Below, piece by piece: positions 22,601 to 33,669 of a stretch of DNA of 64,000 bases (within the stretch, counting starts at the first letter, position 1; each line of letters starts with the position of its first letter). The stretch spans positions 13,683,772 through 13,747,771 of the forward strand of contig NC_061074.1 in NCBI RefSeq assembly GCF_021917145.1, in the 5' to 3' direction. Both the position numbers and the translations under genes were made by a program. A model generated the notes under the pieces. That model was not told the DNA's origin and ran no database searches. It saw only the letters and a list, made by a program, of their open reading frames with translations. The DNA is from Hypomesus transpacificus (Eukaryota; Chordata; Actinopteri; Osmeriformes; Osmeridae).

Positions 22601-22904
22601 CATACGTACTCGGGACAGATAAAAAAACAACTACGCATGGCATCACCACGAATTTGGTTACAGAGTCATTGATTACCTGCTAATAACCAGTTCCATTTTG
22701 TTAGGGTCCATTAAGACTACAGTACTATGACCTAAATTAAGCGGGCTAAGGTCTGAGTTTTGCATCCTCTCAAGCACCAAACCTGAAAACATCAGATGAA
22801 GCCTCTTTACGTAATTCAATTAACCTGTCTCTAAGAAACAGAAGAAAATAGAGAGAGCAAGAAAGAGGGAGAGAGAGAGCCAGGTTGTGTGTAGGGGTTG
22901 CTTA
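22601..22904 (+). promoter_or_regulatory. Upstream region of OR D
   Basis: Not similar to the A-C spacers, but it ends with the same kind of GA-rich tract (GAAAGAGGGAGAGAGAGAG) and a short GTGTGT run before the TATA-like box. Confidence 0.4.
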
Positions 22905-23030
22905 TTATAAGAGTCTTAAATACAGTAGTACTTATTTACAAGTGCCTGTCTAGCAAGAGTAATTGTTCGCTTTCGTTTTATATCAACTGATATCAATATC
23001 TAGTGACCTGTCAAACAAAAGAACTCTGGT
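22905..23030 (+). promoter_or_regulatory. TATA-like box and non-coding first exon of OR D
   Basis: TTATAAGAGTC near 22905, then a leader with CTGTCTAGCAAGAG and TAGTGACCTGTCAAAC ending GAACTCTG at 23028, next to a GTGAGT donor. The acceptor TTTTACAG ends at 23421. Confidence 0.55.
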
Positions 23031-23425
23031 GAGTATGAGATAATTGTTTTTTTTTATTTATTTTTATTTCATAAAAAGTAAAAATACTCAATGAGAAAAA
23101 GCAAATCTACATTTATTCAGTGACTAACACCACAACACAAATAAATAAATAAAATAAATGTTTTCTCAAAATCCATGATATAAGAACATGGGGGTATATG
23201 AGTGGCACCTCGGAGATAGAGTTAAGGCCTAAATAATCTTAAATCTTCGCGTAGTTTCATAGGAATACTGATCTCTCATCTAGATAGCATACATCACAGT
23301 TGACAACTTTATAACACAAATTTCATACGTTGTTTTTCTCTGTCTATCTACATCCACATATGGTCAGTATACAATTGTTTCAATTCATTTACCAATATTT
23401 GTATTCTGGTATGTTTTACAGGACC

Positions 23426-24424
23426 ATGGAATTTAACAATAAATCAACATTTGTGGTTCAAGAAATCATAATTACAGGACTGGATGGTGTGCCATACCCC
23501 AAATTGGTTGGAGCAGCAATTCTATTTGTTCTTCTTTTCATTCTGCTTGGAAGTTTTACCAACATTGCTATAATTGTGTTCAACAGGCCACTGCATTCTC
23601 CTATGTACTTTTTGATTTGTACATTGGCAATGGTTGACATTATCTACACAAGTAGCATGAGTACTACTATGCTTAATGTACTCCTTGGAGAGGAGAGAAG
23701 AGTACAATTTTCCCTTTGCATTTTACAACATTTTTTATTTCATTTAGGTACAGCTATGGAGCCCCTTACCATTACTCTGATGGCTTTTGACCGACTTATA
23801 GCCATCTCATCCCCTTTAAGATATCACACTATCTTATCTAATAGGAATATTTTTGTGCTCATAGTAGGAATATGGTCAATAGGTATTATATGTTCAGGAC
23901 TATGGACTTCCATGGTGAACAATCTCCCTTTTTGTAAGTCAAATACAACCCCATACTCCTTTTGTGATTTTTCAGGACTGGTCAGAACAGCTTGTGTGGA
24001 TCCCAGAACGTATTTTAATATTGCGTCAACCATGCTGAACTGTTTGTTGTGGATGAATTTTTGCCTTATTATCGTATCATATATGAGGATAGTTTATGCA
24101 GTGTTGAAAATGCCTTCTACTATAGACAGGAAAAAAACATTTAATACCTGTATTTCTCATATTATAGTTGTAGCTTGCTTCTTTTTCTCAAAAATGGTGC
24201 TTTCAATGTCACAACTTTCAAATATTGGTTTTTCACTCACTTTTTCTAACAGAAATGCCCTTACTATTTGTTCCACACTTGGGCCTTCACTTGTAAACCC
24301 ATATGTTTATGGTCTTCAAACCAAGGAAATTCGAAAAAGACTAACAGATCTTTTCAACCCTCCTGTCATGCTCCGGTTGAATTGGACTGATTTAAACGTT
24401 TTCTCTCTGAAAAATAAATATTGA
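23426..24424 (+). CDS. Olfactory receptor D (group 1), intact
   Basis: A 332-residue receptor, start ATG 23426 (MEFNNKSTF) just after the acceptor; the open frame from 23330 is intronic upstream of it. It carries FNRPLHSPMYFLI, MAFDRLIAISSPLRYH, KTFNTCISHIIVVACFFF and GPSLVNPYVYGLQTKEIRKR. It belongs with E and F by the NRPLHSP signature rather than the NKHLHSP of A-C. The Y of SYPLRYH is S here. The C-terminal tail is distinct from A-C. Confidence 0.92.
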   Translation: MEFNNKSTFVVQEIIITGLDGVPYPKLVGAAILFVLLFILLGSFTNIAIIVFNRPLHSPMYFLICTLAMVDIIYTSSMSTTMLNVLLGEERRVQFSLCILQHFLFHLGTAMEPLTITLMAFDRLIAISSPLRYHTILSNRNIFVLIVGIWSIGIICSGLWTSMVNNLPFCKSNTTPYSFCDFSGLVRTACVDPRTYFNIASTMLNCLLWMNFCLIIVSYMRIVYAVLKMPSTIDRKKTFNTCISHIIVVACFFFSKMVLSMSQLSNIGFSLTFSNRNALTICSTLGPSLVNPYVYGLQTKEIRKRLTDLFNPPVMLRLNWTDLNVFSLKNKY

Positions 24425-24599
24425 TAATTGTCGTAAAATTCAGGGTGTTATATTAAACTTTTGTACAAATGTGTAAGACTTTAGTTGGTGCATGGAATTT
24501 AGCTCAGGCACCTGCCCATTCATCAGACCGGCACACTTCCTCTCCCAGATCCCGCTTGTGACGTAAATAACGTCAATAAGCTTCATATTTATTTTTGGA

Positions 24600-25180
24600 A
24601 CAGTGGCTGATACAGGGGCGTAGCCACGGGTACCCAATTTGTTTTAAGGACTTCCCAAAAAACGAAAATATCTCCGCAAAAAATTATGCACCTGCTGCAC
24701 ATCGCAAAGTGAATAAGTTTAAAACGAAAACCTATCCATACTTTTCTAGGCCTACCCCCCAAAAGAATTATGGGCTGATGTAACAAAAGTTTTAAATAAA
24801 ATGTCCAATTAGTTGAAGTATTGTACACGGCAGCAGGAACATAATTCTGAGCAAGGGGTGCTGGCGGGGGGAGGGATCAGGTCAGGCAGGAATGAGTGCC
24901 GATATAGACGCTTAATTTACAACATTGATTGCAGGGGATTGACTATGCGGAGTGCTTGTACGCTGTCCGTGGTGCTCATGGACAACCTTGTTACAAAATT
25001 AATATTAAAATAAAGAAAGTTGTCTGTTACAACGCTGAGACAGACACGGCTGCAGTTGCAGGCGAAACTGTTTATTAGTCCAGTAAACAAATCCGATACG
25101 ACAGGCAGGTTCAAAGCAGGGGCGTTGTTTGACATAAAGCTCTACTGGGGCACAGGCCCCTATTCATATCCCTTTTTTTT
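24600..25180. mobile_element. Probable degenerate hAT-type repeat remnants
   Basis: CAGGGGCGTAGCCACGG at 24613 and CAGGGGCGTTG near 25117 resemble hAT terminal repeats, but I find no matching inverted end or 8-base target duplication. The ORFs here have no recognisable domain. Read as decayed repeat DNA. Confidence 0.3.
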
Positions 25181-25970
25181 TCTTCCAAGCTTGCTGCGCA
25201 CAATGCACTACTCAGCTATACAAACTCCCATTGCTTAACCCACTAGAGCATGAGAAATTATTGAAACGCGTGAGTCTCACAGCGAATGCATGAGACATGA
25301 GAGCCCTGTAACCATTAAATATAAACTAAAGTTGTACAGGCCAGTGATTCACTGGTGGTTTTAAGATCTTGCACAAACACCTTCCAGAGTGTTCCCACCA
25401 ACTCCTGGCATGTGTTAAAAAACTTGGAAGGTGGCCATCCCTAAAATCTGAGTGACCAAGATCTTTAGTGCATAACTCGTGTTAATAGCCCTGTCTACTG
25501 CTGTGTGACCAGGCATTACCCTAGATGACATTCTGAAGACCTGTTGAAGTAAATTTCTCTAAGAAGTCATTTTGACAGTCCAGTTGAACCACGTGTCATT
25601 GTGAAGAAGACATACAGTATATATATATATGTGTGTATAATGTGCATAATCCATCAGGAAATGGATGAGACTGCTGTGTAACTTCATAAATTACTGATAT
25701 GTGTGAATCCTAGTATGTGATGGTTATTGCTCTGCGCGTCTATAGTAATTCAGTAGATCTGAATGCAAATGTGTGTGCCAGTAAGAGACAGTAGAGAGAG
25801 AAGGAAAGAGATACAAAAAGGGTGAATGAGTTAAAAGGGAGAGAGCATTTGTGTATGTGTGTCTGTGGAGGGGGTGAGGTGGGGTGGAGGAAGGCGAGAG
25901 TGCTTACTACAAGAGTCTTAAACATTTTAGATTTCATTTAGTGTCTTCCTGCCTGGCAAGATACATTTTT
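25180..25970 (+). promoter_or_regulatory. Upstream region of OR E
   Basis: No gene is visible in 25180-25730. From 25790 there is the group-typical GA-rich tract and GTGTATGTGTGTCTGTGG. GTGCTTACTACAAGAGTCTT follows, in the place where other group 1 genes have TATAAGAGTC; here the TATA is lost (TACAAG). Confidence 0.4.
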
Positions 25971-26022
25971 ACTTTACAACAGACCAAATAAAGTACTGTC
26001 AAACAGAAGAACTCTGATAAGT
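25971..26022 (+). promoter_or_regulatory. Non-coding first exon of OR E, donor destroyed
   Basis: The leader ends CAGAAGAACTCTG at 26016, as in the sister genes, but the donor reads ATAAGTATGAG instead of GTAAGTATGAG. The G-to-A change removes the invariant GT. Confidence 0.6.
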
Positions 26023-26339
26023 ATGAGATGCACTTATTTTCTGAAAGGTTGATGAAAAGACTAACAAGTATATATTAACTTTTTTTACTCAAGGTATATT
26101 TTATTTGGATAAGGTAAAAACATGGGACAGGCAGATGAAAGGTACTGAAGACTCCACAGCCATAATTTACTGAAAAGTGGAGGAAGAAGATGTGACTGTT
26201 AATACCTAGACACTCATACATATAATTTATAATAGTTTATTCGGAATAATGATCTCTAATTGAGACAACACATACAGTTTAGTATAGTTATTATACACTT
26301 TCTCGTTATTTTAGCTATATTTCGATTCTGTGATGTTTA

Positions 26340-26372
26340 CATGTAACAGGAGCATGGAGTCTAGCAATAATA
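26340..26372 (+). repeat. Short duplicate of the OR start region
   Basis: GTAACAGGAGCATGGAGTCT followed by AGCAATAAT mimics the acceptor plus start codon of the group 1 genes, 120-150 bases upstream of E's own start. It breaks off after about 30 bases and looks like a remnant of an earlier receptor exon or a local duplication. Confidence 0.5.
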
Positions 26373-26483
26373 GCATATATGCAATAGCTCAACTATGCAG
26401 CACACATTACAGTTGCTCATTTTCCAACACAATTTTAAATGTATTTTAAAAATGTGTTTCTTTTGTCATAATTTCACAGGACC

Positions 26484-27358
26484 ATGGAATCTAACAATAA
26501 ATCAACATTTGTGGTTCAAGAAATCATAATTACAGGCCTGGGTGGTGTACCATGCCCCCAAGTTGGTTGGATCAGCAATTATTTTAGTTCTTCTTCTCAT
26601 TCAGTTTGGAAGTTTTACCAACATTGCTATAATTGTGTTCAACAGGCCACTGCATTCTCCTATGTACTTTTTAATTTGTGCATTGGCGATGGTTGACATT
26701 ATCTACACAAGCAGCATGAGTTCTACTATGCTTAATGTCCTCCTTGGAGAGGAGAGAAGAGTACAATTTTCTCTTTGCATTTTAAAACACTTCATGTTTC
26801 ATTTAGGAACTCATATAGAGCCCCTCACTATTACTCTGATGGCTTTTGACCGATTAATAGCCATCTCATACCCTTTAAGATATCACACTATCTTATCTAA
26901 TAGGAATATGTTTGTGCTCATAGTAGGAATATGGACAGGAGGTAACATATTTTCAGGACTTTGGACTTCCGTAGTGAGCAGTCTCCCCTTTTGTAAGTCA
27001 AATAAATCTCCATACCCCTTTTGTGATTTTTCAGGACTGCTTAGAACAGCTTGTGTTGATCCCATAGTTTATGCTAGTTCTTTGTCAACAATGCTTAACT
27101 GTACTCTGTGGATGAATTTTGGCCTCATTGTAGTGTCATACATGAGGATACTTTATGCAGTGGTGAAAATGTCTTCCGCTACAGACAGGATTTTTTTTTT
27201 TGTACCTGTATATCTCATATTATAGTGCTAGCTTGCTTCTTTTTCAAAAAAATGGTGCATTCAATGTCACAAATTAGAACCCTAGGTCTGTCTCTCACCG
27301 TGACCCACAGAAATGGCCTTTCAATTGTTCTACTCTTGGACACTCACTTGTGAACCCT
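26484..27358 (+). pseudogene. Olfactory receptor E (group 1), pseudogene
   Basis: It starts like its sisters at 26484 (MESNNKSTF). An extra C near 26563 shifts the frame within the first 30 codons. The main body reads in the next frame from VPYPKL-like sequence through MAFDRLIAISYPLRYH to ATDRIF. A T-rich change near 27190 shifts it again, and the TM6-TM7 part follows with a further break near 27330. The gene ends abruptly at GTGAACCCTAG inside the NPYVYG motif, where unrelated repeat DNA begins. The broken leader donor and missing tail support loss of function. Confidence 0.92.
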
Positions 27359-28136
27359 AGTGCTGCACCTGTCATAGTCTCTCCACTGGACCCTGTCTCC
27401 ACAGCAGCCTCCATCTCTTTCCCTGTGTCAAAATCAAGACAATTGCATTTGAGCCACAGCACATTTATTATTTGAAGCCAAAAAACGTGCATATTTAGAT
27501 GAGTGCCTATTTCTCTTGGCCATTTCTATTACTTCATTTTAAATGTATAGCCTATATATTGGCTAACAGTAATATCAAATGTATAATGTTTTAAGAACAA
27601 TTAAGACAATATGGTTTGGAATGATATCTGAATTTTCTAATGTCGAAAATTACAGCAGCTTACAGCTACCTGCACCTGGCGCCTCTGGTACAGCCGCATC
27701 TTCGGGCTGCAAACTCTCTCCGTCTTTTGACAGCGTAAACATGTATTCTATACTTCTACATTGTGCAGCATATGCTTGCTGTGCCCGTTCTTTTTCTCCT
27801 TTTCCTTTCCATTTCTTTGCTAAAGAAACAACGATGTTAGCGAAAATAGCTCCAACGAATTGGTTGTACCCGGAAAACGATTGATTTTTGACCAATTGTG
27901 ATCTTTAAAATGGACGGACAAGTGCACCGTTCAAGTTTACACGGGGGAAATGCCCACCAATGATTTTGGATCGCTCCAGTTTAACAGTTGAATGGTATTA
28001 CTGTAAGGCCTTCCCTAAAAGTGAGCGTAAACTATTCGAATATTTTTTCTTGAATAGTGCTGTGGCCGTAGCGGCCGTTTGTTTGACCGGCCGTTCGGGA
28101 AATCTCCCGAGTCTCCCGATGGCCAGTCCGACCCTG
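27359..28136 (-). mobile_element. Probable hAT remnant truncating OR E
   Basis: The right edge ends GATGGCCAGTCCGACCCTG at 28136. Read in reverse it begins CAGGGTCGGACTGGCCATC, a form typical of fish hAT termini. The left terminus and target duplication are missing. An 81-codon frame on the minus strand (27650-27895) ends in a basic, QQAYAAQC-containing stretch that I do not recognise with confidence. The remnant starts exactly where E loses its last codons. Confidence 0.4.
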
Positions 28137-28198
28137 ACTTCAGGTGTAACTATAATATTGTTACTATGTATATCTGTTATAAATTACATGTCACCTTA

Positions 28199-29409
28199 CA
28201 GTTTTTCACAATTGCTAAAACACTAAACCCCATTCTCTGAATCAAATGGTCAGTGAACTAAACCAATTTGTCAAATCAGACACTCTTGGCAAAACTCTAA
28301 ACACATTCTCATTCACTAAACACATTTTGCACTGTGATGCACTTGTGCTGCAAAAAGGATTAACACAAGTTGCAAACAGTAAACACAACTACAACACAGT
28401 TGTCATCTGTAAAACACAATGACTCAAAAGTGTTCACACTTTTTTCTAATGCTGGTTTGGGACAATGCAAGCTTTCATTCGTGTCTGTGTACGAAAATAC
28501 TTCAACATCAAGCAGCATTTTTTATTGTGAATGTTTGCCTTCCACCATACAGCCCTTTTCTCGACCCAAATGAAGAGTTTTTCTCTGTGTGGTGGTGGAA
28601 GTTGTATGACTGAAACCCATATACCAGGGTAAATCTCCTACAGGCAATGGAATTGGCCTGTGGTGACATAGGTGTGGAGTGTTTTCATGGCTGGATCCAG
28701 CACACCAGAGGGTTTTTCTTTGTTCTTTGTTGACAGTACTAAGTTGTGATGGTTACTGTAATATTTTCAAATCAAACCAAATGTGCAGTATTTGTATAGC
28801 CCTTTTTACAAGCAATGTCACAGAGGGCTTCACATGCACCGATAGAACTGCCCCTCAGCCAACCTCAACCCTCAAGGAAGACTCTCAGAACAACTCACTA
28901 GAGGAGAAAAAAATGCAAGAAACCTTGGGAGGAGCAATTCAGTGAGGGATCCCCTCCTCCAGAGACGGTTGGCAAAAGAGAGGTGCAGAACACAGGCTAA
29001 ACATAGTCATACATCAGGAAAGTGTCAATGGGTGTTGAAACACCAAAATTCAGTGTTTCAAAATCCAAAATGCATTTTCTTTATTGCTGCGTAAATGCAT
29101 TTACTGTTTATACATGAACAAATTTGTCTTTACAAATAACTACATGGCCTGGATTCTGTGTTCTCCATTTTTTTGTGGTGTGTCTAATGATTGCTCCATA
29201 GTGTTTATATATTGATTGGTTGTGTTTATGATCTGAAAGCATGGTTTCATTTTGAACACAGGTTACATGGTTTAGGAGCGAGTGTTTGATTTTGCCAGAA
29301 GAGTCAGAGATTTGGGAAATTGAGTTTGAATATTGGGTTTTGTGTTTACAGTTTTGAGAAAAATGGTTGACTGTTTCAAGAAATGTGTTTTAGCAATCGT
29401 GAAAAACTG
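28199..29409 (+). mobile_element. IS630/mariner-like DNA transposon relic, copy 2
   Basis: Same terminal repeats as the copy at 7185-8237 (CAGTTTTTCACAATTGC at the left, TTTAGCAATCGTGAAAAACTG at the right), TA flanks and the same orientation. It keeps more transposase: a plus-strand stretch reading VWDNASFH, then FIVNVCLPPYSPFLDP and EEFFSVWWWKLYD. These hold the second Asp and the Glu of the DDE triad in a broken frame. Only the C-terminal third is left, so it is immobile. An extra block with ATGTGCAGTATTTGTATAGC near 28780, absent from copy 1, may be a further insertion. Confidence 0.85.
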
Positions 29410-29527
29410 TAATGTCAACAGTTATCAGGAGCCCCTAATGTGGGAGAAGCACAACAGAACCATGGGTTATTGGCGAGATACCACACCTTCTTGTAGTTTA
29501 TTGCTGTAAGAATGCACTCCCTCTAGT

Positions 29528-29632
<105 letters not shown>

Positions 29633-29659
29633 GGAAAAGAGGGAATGAGAGTGCACGTG

Positions 29660-29777
29660 TGTATGCGTTGCTTAAAGAGTCTCAAGCGTTATAGTATTTA
29701 TTCACAAGTGATTGTCTAGCAAGAGACATTCACATCATCAGAATAACTAGAGAACTGTCAAACAGAAGAACTCTGGT
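29660..29777 (+). promoter_or_regulatory. Promoter and non-coding first exon of OR F
   Basis: Leader with TTGTCTAGCAAGAGACATTC and GAACTGTCAAACAGAAGAAC ending CTCTG at 29775, then a GTAAGTATAAG donor. No clear TATA-like box remains (TTGCTTAAAGAGTCTC in its place). The acceptor CTTTACAG ends at 29948. Confidence 0.5.
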
Positions 29778-29952
29778 AAGTATAAGAACCGGTTTTAAAC
29801 AAAAGAAGTATGTACTGGATTAGTTCTTTTTTTTACTTATGGTAATATCCAAGAGGTAAGACCATACAACATAAAGATCCACATATGGTACAGTTAGTAT
29901 GCAATTGTTGCAATTTCACATACATTTGTATCCTGCCATGCTTTACAGGGCC

Positions 29953-30960
29953 ATGGAGTCTAACAATAAATCAACATTTATGGTTCAAGAAATCATCATT
30001 ACAGGACTGGATGGTGTGCCATACCCCAAGCTGGTTGGGGCAGCTATTCTGTTTGTTCTTCTTCTTATTCTGTTTGGAAGTTTTACCAACATTGCTATAA
30101 TTGTGTTCAACAGGCCATTGCATTCTCCAATGTACTTTTTGATTTGTACTTTGGCAATGATTGACATTATCTACACAAGCAGCATGAGTACTACTATGCT
30201 TAATGTCCTCCTTGGAGAGGAGAGAAGAGTACCGTTTTCACTTTGCATGTACCAGCACTTTTTTTTTCATTTAGGAACTGTTATGGAGCCCCTCACCATT
30301 ACTCTGATGGCTTTTGACCGACTAATAGCCATCTCATATCCTCTGAGATATAACACTATCTTAACTGATAGAAATATATTTCTGCTTATAGTAACAGTAT
30401 GGACAGGTGGTTGCACATGGTCTGGAGTTTGGACTTCTATAGTGAGCAGTCTCCCTTTTTGTAACTCAAATATAACTCCATACCCCTTTTGTGATTTTGC
30501 TGGCCTGGTCCGAGCAGCTTGCGTTGATCCCACAATTTATTTCAGTACAGCGTCAACAATGCTTAACTGTATTTTGTGGATAAATTTTAGTCTCATTGTT
30601 ATCTCATACATACGAATAGTTTATGCAGTGGTGAAAATGTCATCTTCTACGGATAGACAAAAAACATTTAGTACCTGCATTTCTCATATTACTGTTGTGG
30701 GTTGCTTTTTTTTCTCAAAAATGGTGCTTTCAATGTCACAAATTAGAACCCTTGGTGTGTCTCTCACCTTGGCCCACAGAAATGCCCTTTCTATTTGTTC
30801 TACTCTTGGGCCCTCACTTGTGAACCCATATGTCTATGGACTTCATACAAAAGAGATTAGAAACCGCCTCACACACTTAAAAAAAGACCCAAACCTCACA
30901 CACCCAAAAAGATTCAGCAATGTAGCTAACTCACTGGTTGGTTTCAATAAAACTAAGTGA
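29953..30960 (+). CDS. Olfactory receptor F (group 1), intact
   Basis: A 335-residue receptor, start ATG 29953 (MESNNKSTF), four bases after the acceptor; the open frame from 29899 runs through the intron. Motifs are NRPLHSPMYFLI, MAFDRLIAISYPLRYN, KTFSTCISHITVVGCFFF and GPSLVNPYVYGLHTKEIRNR. The C-terminal tail is longer and more basic (about 25 residues) than in A or D. The leader intron is the shortest of the group. It is the last of the tandem series and probably functional. Confidence 0.92.
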   Translation: MESNNKSTFMVQEIIITGLDGVPYPKLVGAAILFVLLLILFGSFTNIAIIVFNRPLHSPMYFLICTLAMIDIIYTSSMSTTMLNVLLGEERRVPFSLCMYQHFFFHLGTVMEPLTITLMAFDRLIAISYPLRYNTILTDRNIFLLIVTVWTGGCTWSGVWTSIVSSLPFCNSNITPYPFCDFAGLVRAACVDPTIYFSTASTMLNCILWINFSLIVISYIRIVYAVVKMSSSTDRQKTFSTCISHITVVGCFFFSKMVLSMSQIRTLGVSLTLAHRNALSICSTLGPSLVNPYVYGLHTKEIRNRLTHLKKDPNLTHPKRFSNVANSLVGFNKTK

Positions 30961-31270
30961 GCCATATTGTATTTTCAAAGAGTGACCCTTATCAAGTACT
31001 GTTGTTACTAATATGTTTACTAGCAACAAAATGTCTGGCAGTATTTTACGCATCTTCATAATTTATTATAATACCTAATAATGTCTAATGATTTAGAAGG
31101 TTCTCTTTCGTCGAGAAATGAAACGAGACTCAGCCTGCAAACGGCAGCTAAAGCTAGTTCTGGTTTTATTAGTCTCTGGCTGTTCTTCTCTGCAATTGAA
31201 AGATACATTCTCAACGTTTAGAGATCAGTAGACTGAGTTGGCCATCATAAAGTAATTTTGATTCAATTTA
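30961..31270. other. Boundary between group 1 and group 2 receptors
   Basis: No gene seen. A CG-containing stretch at 31105-31200 (CGAGAAATGAAACGAGACTC) looks like repeat DNA of unknown family. Confidence 0.4.
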
Positions 31271-31692
31271 ATGGGATTTTCCAAATACATATTTTATATA
31301 TATTTAATATTTCAGACTCTATTTGCATTTTATCATTCTTAAACTTTCAATCGTTTGATGTTGTTCTAATGGGTTTAAATAAATGTTTTTGGTTTACCGT
31401 CCCCTTTCCTGCAGTAATCCCACCTTGTCCAATCGCCATGTTAAGCAGGTCATGAGTCATGCTTGATTAGTTAGATAATTAATGGGATTATCCAAATACA
31501 TATTTTATATATATTTAATATTTCAGACTGTATTTGCATTTTATCATTCTTAAACTTTCAATCGTTTGATGTTGTTCTAATGGGTTTAAATAAATGTTTT
31601 TGGTTTACCGTCCCCTTTCCTGCAGTAATCACACCTTGTCCAATCGTCATGTTACTGTAAGCAGGTCATGAGTCATGCTTGATTAGTTAGAT
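31271..31692 (+). repeat. Tandem duplication (about 211 bp) in the promoter of the first group 2 OR
   Basis: 31271-31477 and 31482-31692 are near-identical head-to-tail copies (TTCCAAATACATATTTTATA through CAGGTCATGAGTCATGCTTG). The second copy has five extra bases (CTGTA) near 31660. Both lie directly upstream of a TATA box and non-coding exon, so any promoter element in the unit is present twice. Each copy ends with GATTAGTTAGAT, which resembles a homeodomain site. Confidence 0.9.
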
Positions 31693-31706
31693 GGTGTCCA
31701 GGACCA

Positions 31707-31772
31707 CATATAAACAAGAGCCAAATTAGGAGGCAATTCTCAGCATTAGCAGTGATAAGCATCACTAGAGGT
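31707..31772 (+). promoter_or_regulatory. TATA box and non-coding first exon of the first group 2 OR
   Basis: CATATAAACAAG at 31707, then a leader ending CATCACTAGAG at 31770 with a GTAAGC donor. The acceptor TGATTCACAG ends at 31990, 21 bases before the ATG. Confidence 0.6.
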
Positions 31773-32011
31773 AAGCATAGATTAATGGTTCTTTTTTTCT
31801 TCTTCTATTGGACAACATAAAAACATATATACCATAGTTTTAGAAAACGCATAAACATTTCTTTGATTTTATGTACAGTATTACGACATACACATTACAT
31901 TTTATTGAATGCTAAATTACAAAATTGTGCATGTATATTTAAATAAAACATTTTTGTGTGACAAGTTTGTTTTTGATATCTGATTCACAGGCTTTTTAAT
32001 ATATCATCACC

Positions 32012-32989
32012 ATGTCCCAAGGAAATGACAGTGCTGTGAGTGAGTTTTTAATTGTTGGTTTTCCTGGACTTCTTCCTGAGTACTACAGCCTTGCCTCATC
32101 TGTTTTATTCTTTGTTTATCTATGTACATTATTTGGAAACAGCCTTATTCTTGTCTTAATTGCAACTGATCGAGCCCTCTATAAACCTATGTATTTCATT
32201 TATATAAATTTAGTTGTGTCTGACATTCTCTTCAGCACAACCACTTTACCAAAGATCATCGCCAAATATTTGTTTCAAGCAGGAGCCATATCATTCACAG
32301 CTTGTTTTATCCAGATGTACTTTGTACACTATTTTGGTTCGGTAAACTCCTTAATTCTATTCCTCATGGCTTTAGATCGCTATTTGGCCATCTGTTACCC
32401 ACTTAGATACCCAAGTATGATGAAAAACTCCACCATTCTCATCATCAGTATCACTTCATGGGTTTTGGCTAAAGTTGGCCCTTTAATGATTGTGATTAGA
32501 GCCTATCCTCTTCCATACTGCTCCTCCAACAGAATCATACAGTGCTACTGTGATCACATCTCTATAACAACGCTTGCCTGCACCAATAGAGCCCCTTATA
32601 GTATTCCTGCTTTTATCACAGCTATGATTTATCTGCTTGCGCCTCTGGTCTTCATAGCATTCTCCTACAGCTCTATTATTGTGGCAGTTCTAAGGATCCG
32701 AAGCACCCAAGGACGTAACAAAACCCTCTCTACCTGCAGTGCTCAGCTGATCATCATTGCCCTTTATTATGTACCCAGGTGTTTTGTTTATCTGGCCAGC
32801 AATGTTGGACTTACAATCAGCACTGATGTACGTATCTTAATCATCATGTTGTATAGTCTGATTCCTCCTATGATAAACCCACTTATATACTGTTTTAGGA
32901 CTAGAGACATTAGAGAGTCTTTAATAAAAAGGTTCAAGAGGTCAACATCTCCACAAGCAGGTAATATCTCTTTTGTATGCAACTCCTGA
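32012..32989 (+). CDS. Olfactory receptor, group 2, copy 1, intact
   Basis: A 325-residue odorant receptor in one coding exon, start ATG 32012 in the context ATCACCATGTC. Motifs are an N-terminal NDS glycosylation site, FLIVGFPGLLPEY, TM1 LFGNSLILV, TM2 YKPMYFIYINLVVSD, MALDRYLAICYPLRYP, TM6 KTLSTCSAQLIIIALYYVPR and TM7 PPMINPLIYCFRTRDIRES. It keeps a standard DRY, unlike group 1, and is a different OR family. The protein is identical to copy 2 at 34018, but its promoter and leader exon differ from those of copy 2. Confidence 0.95.
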   Translation: MSQGNDSAVSEFLIVGFPGLLPEYYSLASSVLFFVYLCTLFGNSLILVLIATDRALYKPMYFIYINLVVSDILFSTTTLPKIIAKYLFQAGAISFTACFIQMYFVHYFGSVNSLILFLMALDRYLAICYPLRYPSMMKNSTILIISITSWVLAKVGPLMIVIRAYPLPYCSSNRIIQCYCDHISITTLACTNRAPYSIPAFITAMIYLLAPLVFIAFSYSSIIVAVLRIRSTQGRNKTLSTCSAQLIIIALYYVPRCFVYLASNVGLTISTDVRILIIMLYSLIPPMINPLIYCFRTRDIRESLIKRFKRSTSPQAGNISFVCNS

Positions 32990-33669
32990 TGATTATTGTC
33001 ACTGTATTGAATGTATTATATCGAGGCTTATGTTTTTATGATGTACATGGTTGATATGCAGAAAATTAAATGTTCAAGCTTAAAACTGTAACTTCATTTG
33101 TAATTCATTGATCTTGTTATATTCTGTCCTTTGTCACAGCCTCAGAGCTGGGTATGTAACAAAGATGACATACAAAAAGCGCATGAATAAAAAGTACAGC
33201 AGAAAATCCAACATCAGAAATGTATAGTTCTAACATTATTTTTGTGGTTGGAGTCAAGGAAAAGTCTGTATATACCAGGCACAGTACAAAGTAACCATAT
33301 CTCAGCTATCAGCACAGGGCAACAATAATGATATCTCAACTACAGTGCATTATATCAACATCAATATTACACGGGACAAAGCTGTATAAACGTAATGTCT
33401 TAGGTGCACATTAAACAGTTTTGTGCATATGTATTTGCACATGGAGGATATATTTTAACTGGGGAAGCTGGGATATCCAGGCATGAGGTTATTCCATCTG
33501 TCCCTTTCTATCATGAACCCATCATATAACTGACACCACAAGCAAGCACAGTGTAGAAAGTTTGGTCGTGAACTTCACAATGGAGGATTTCATAATTCTC
33601 TAGGGTATTAATGTAGTTTGTCATTCGAGGCAGAAAGCATTAATTAGAGATCAGGCCCAGTACACAGTG

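Noticed and set aside
27650-27895. 81-codon minus-strand ORF as a gene
   Set aside because: Inside probable hAT debris, no start context, no recognised fold.
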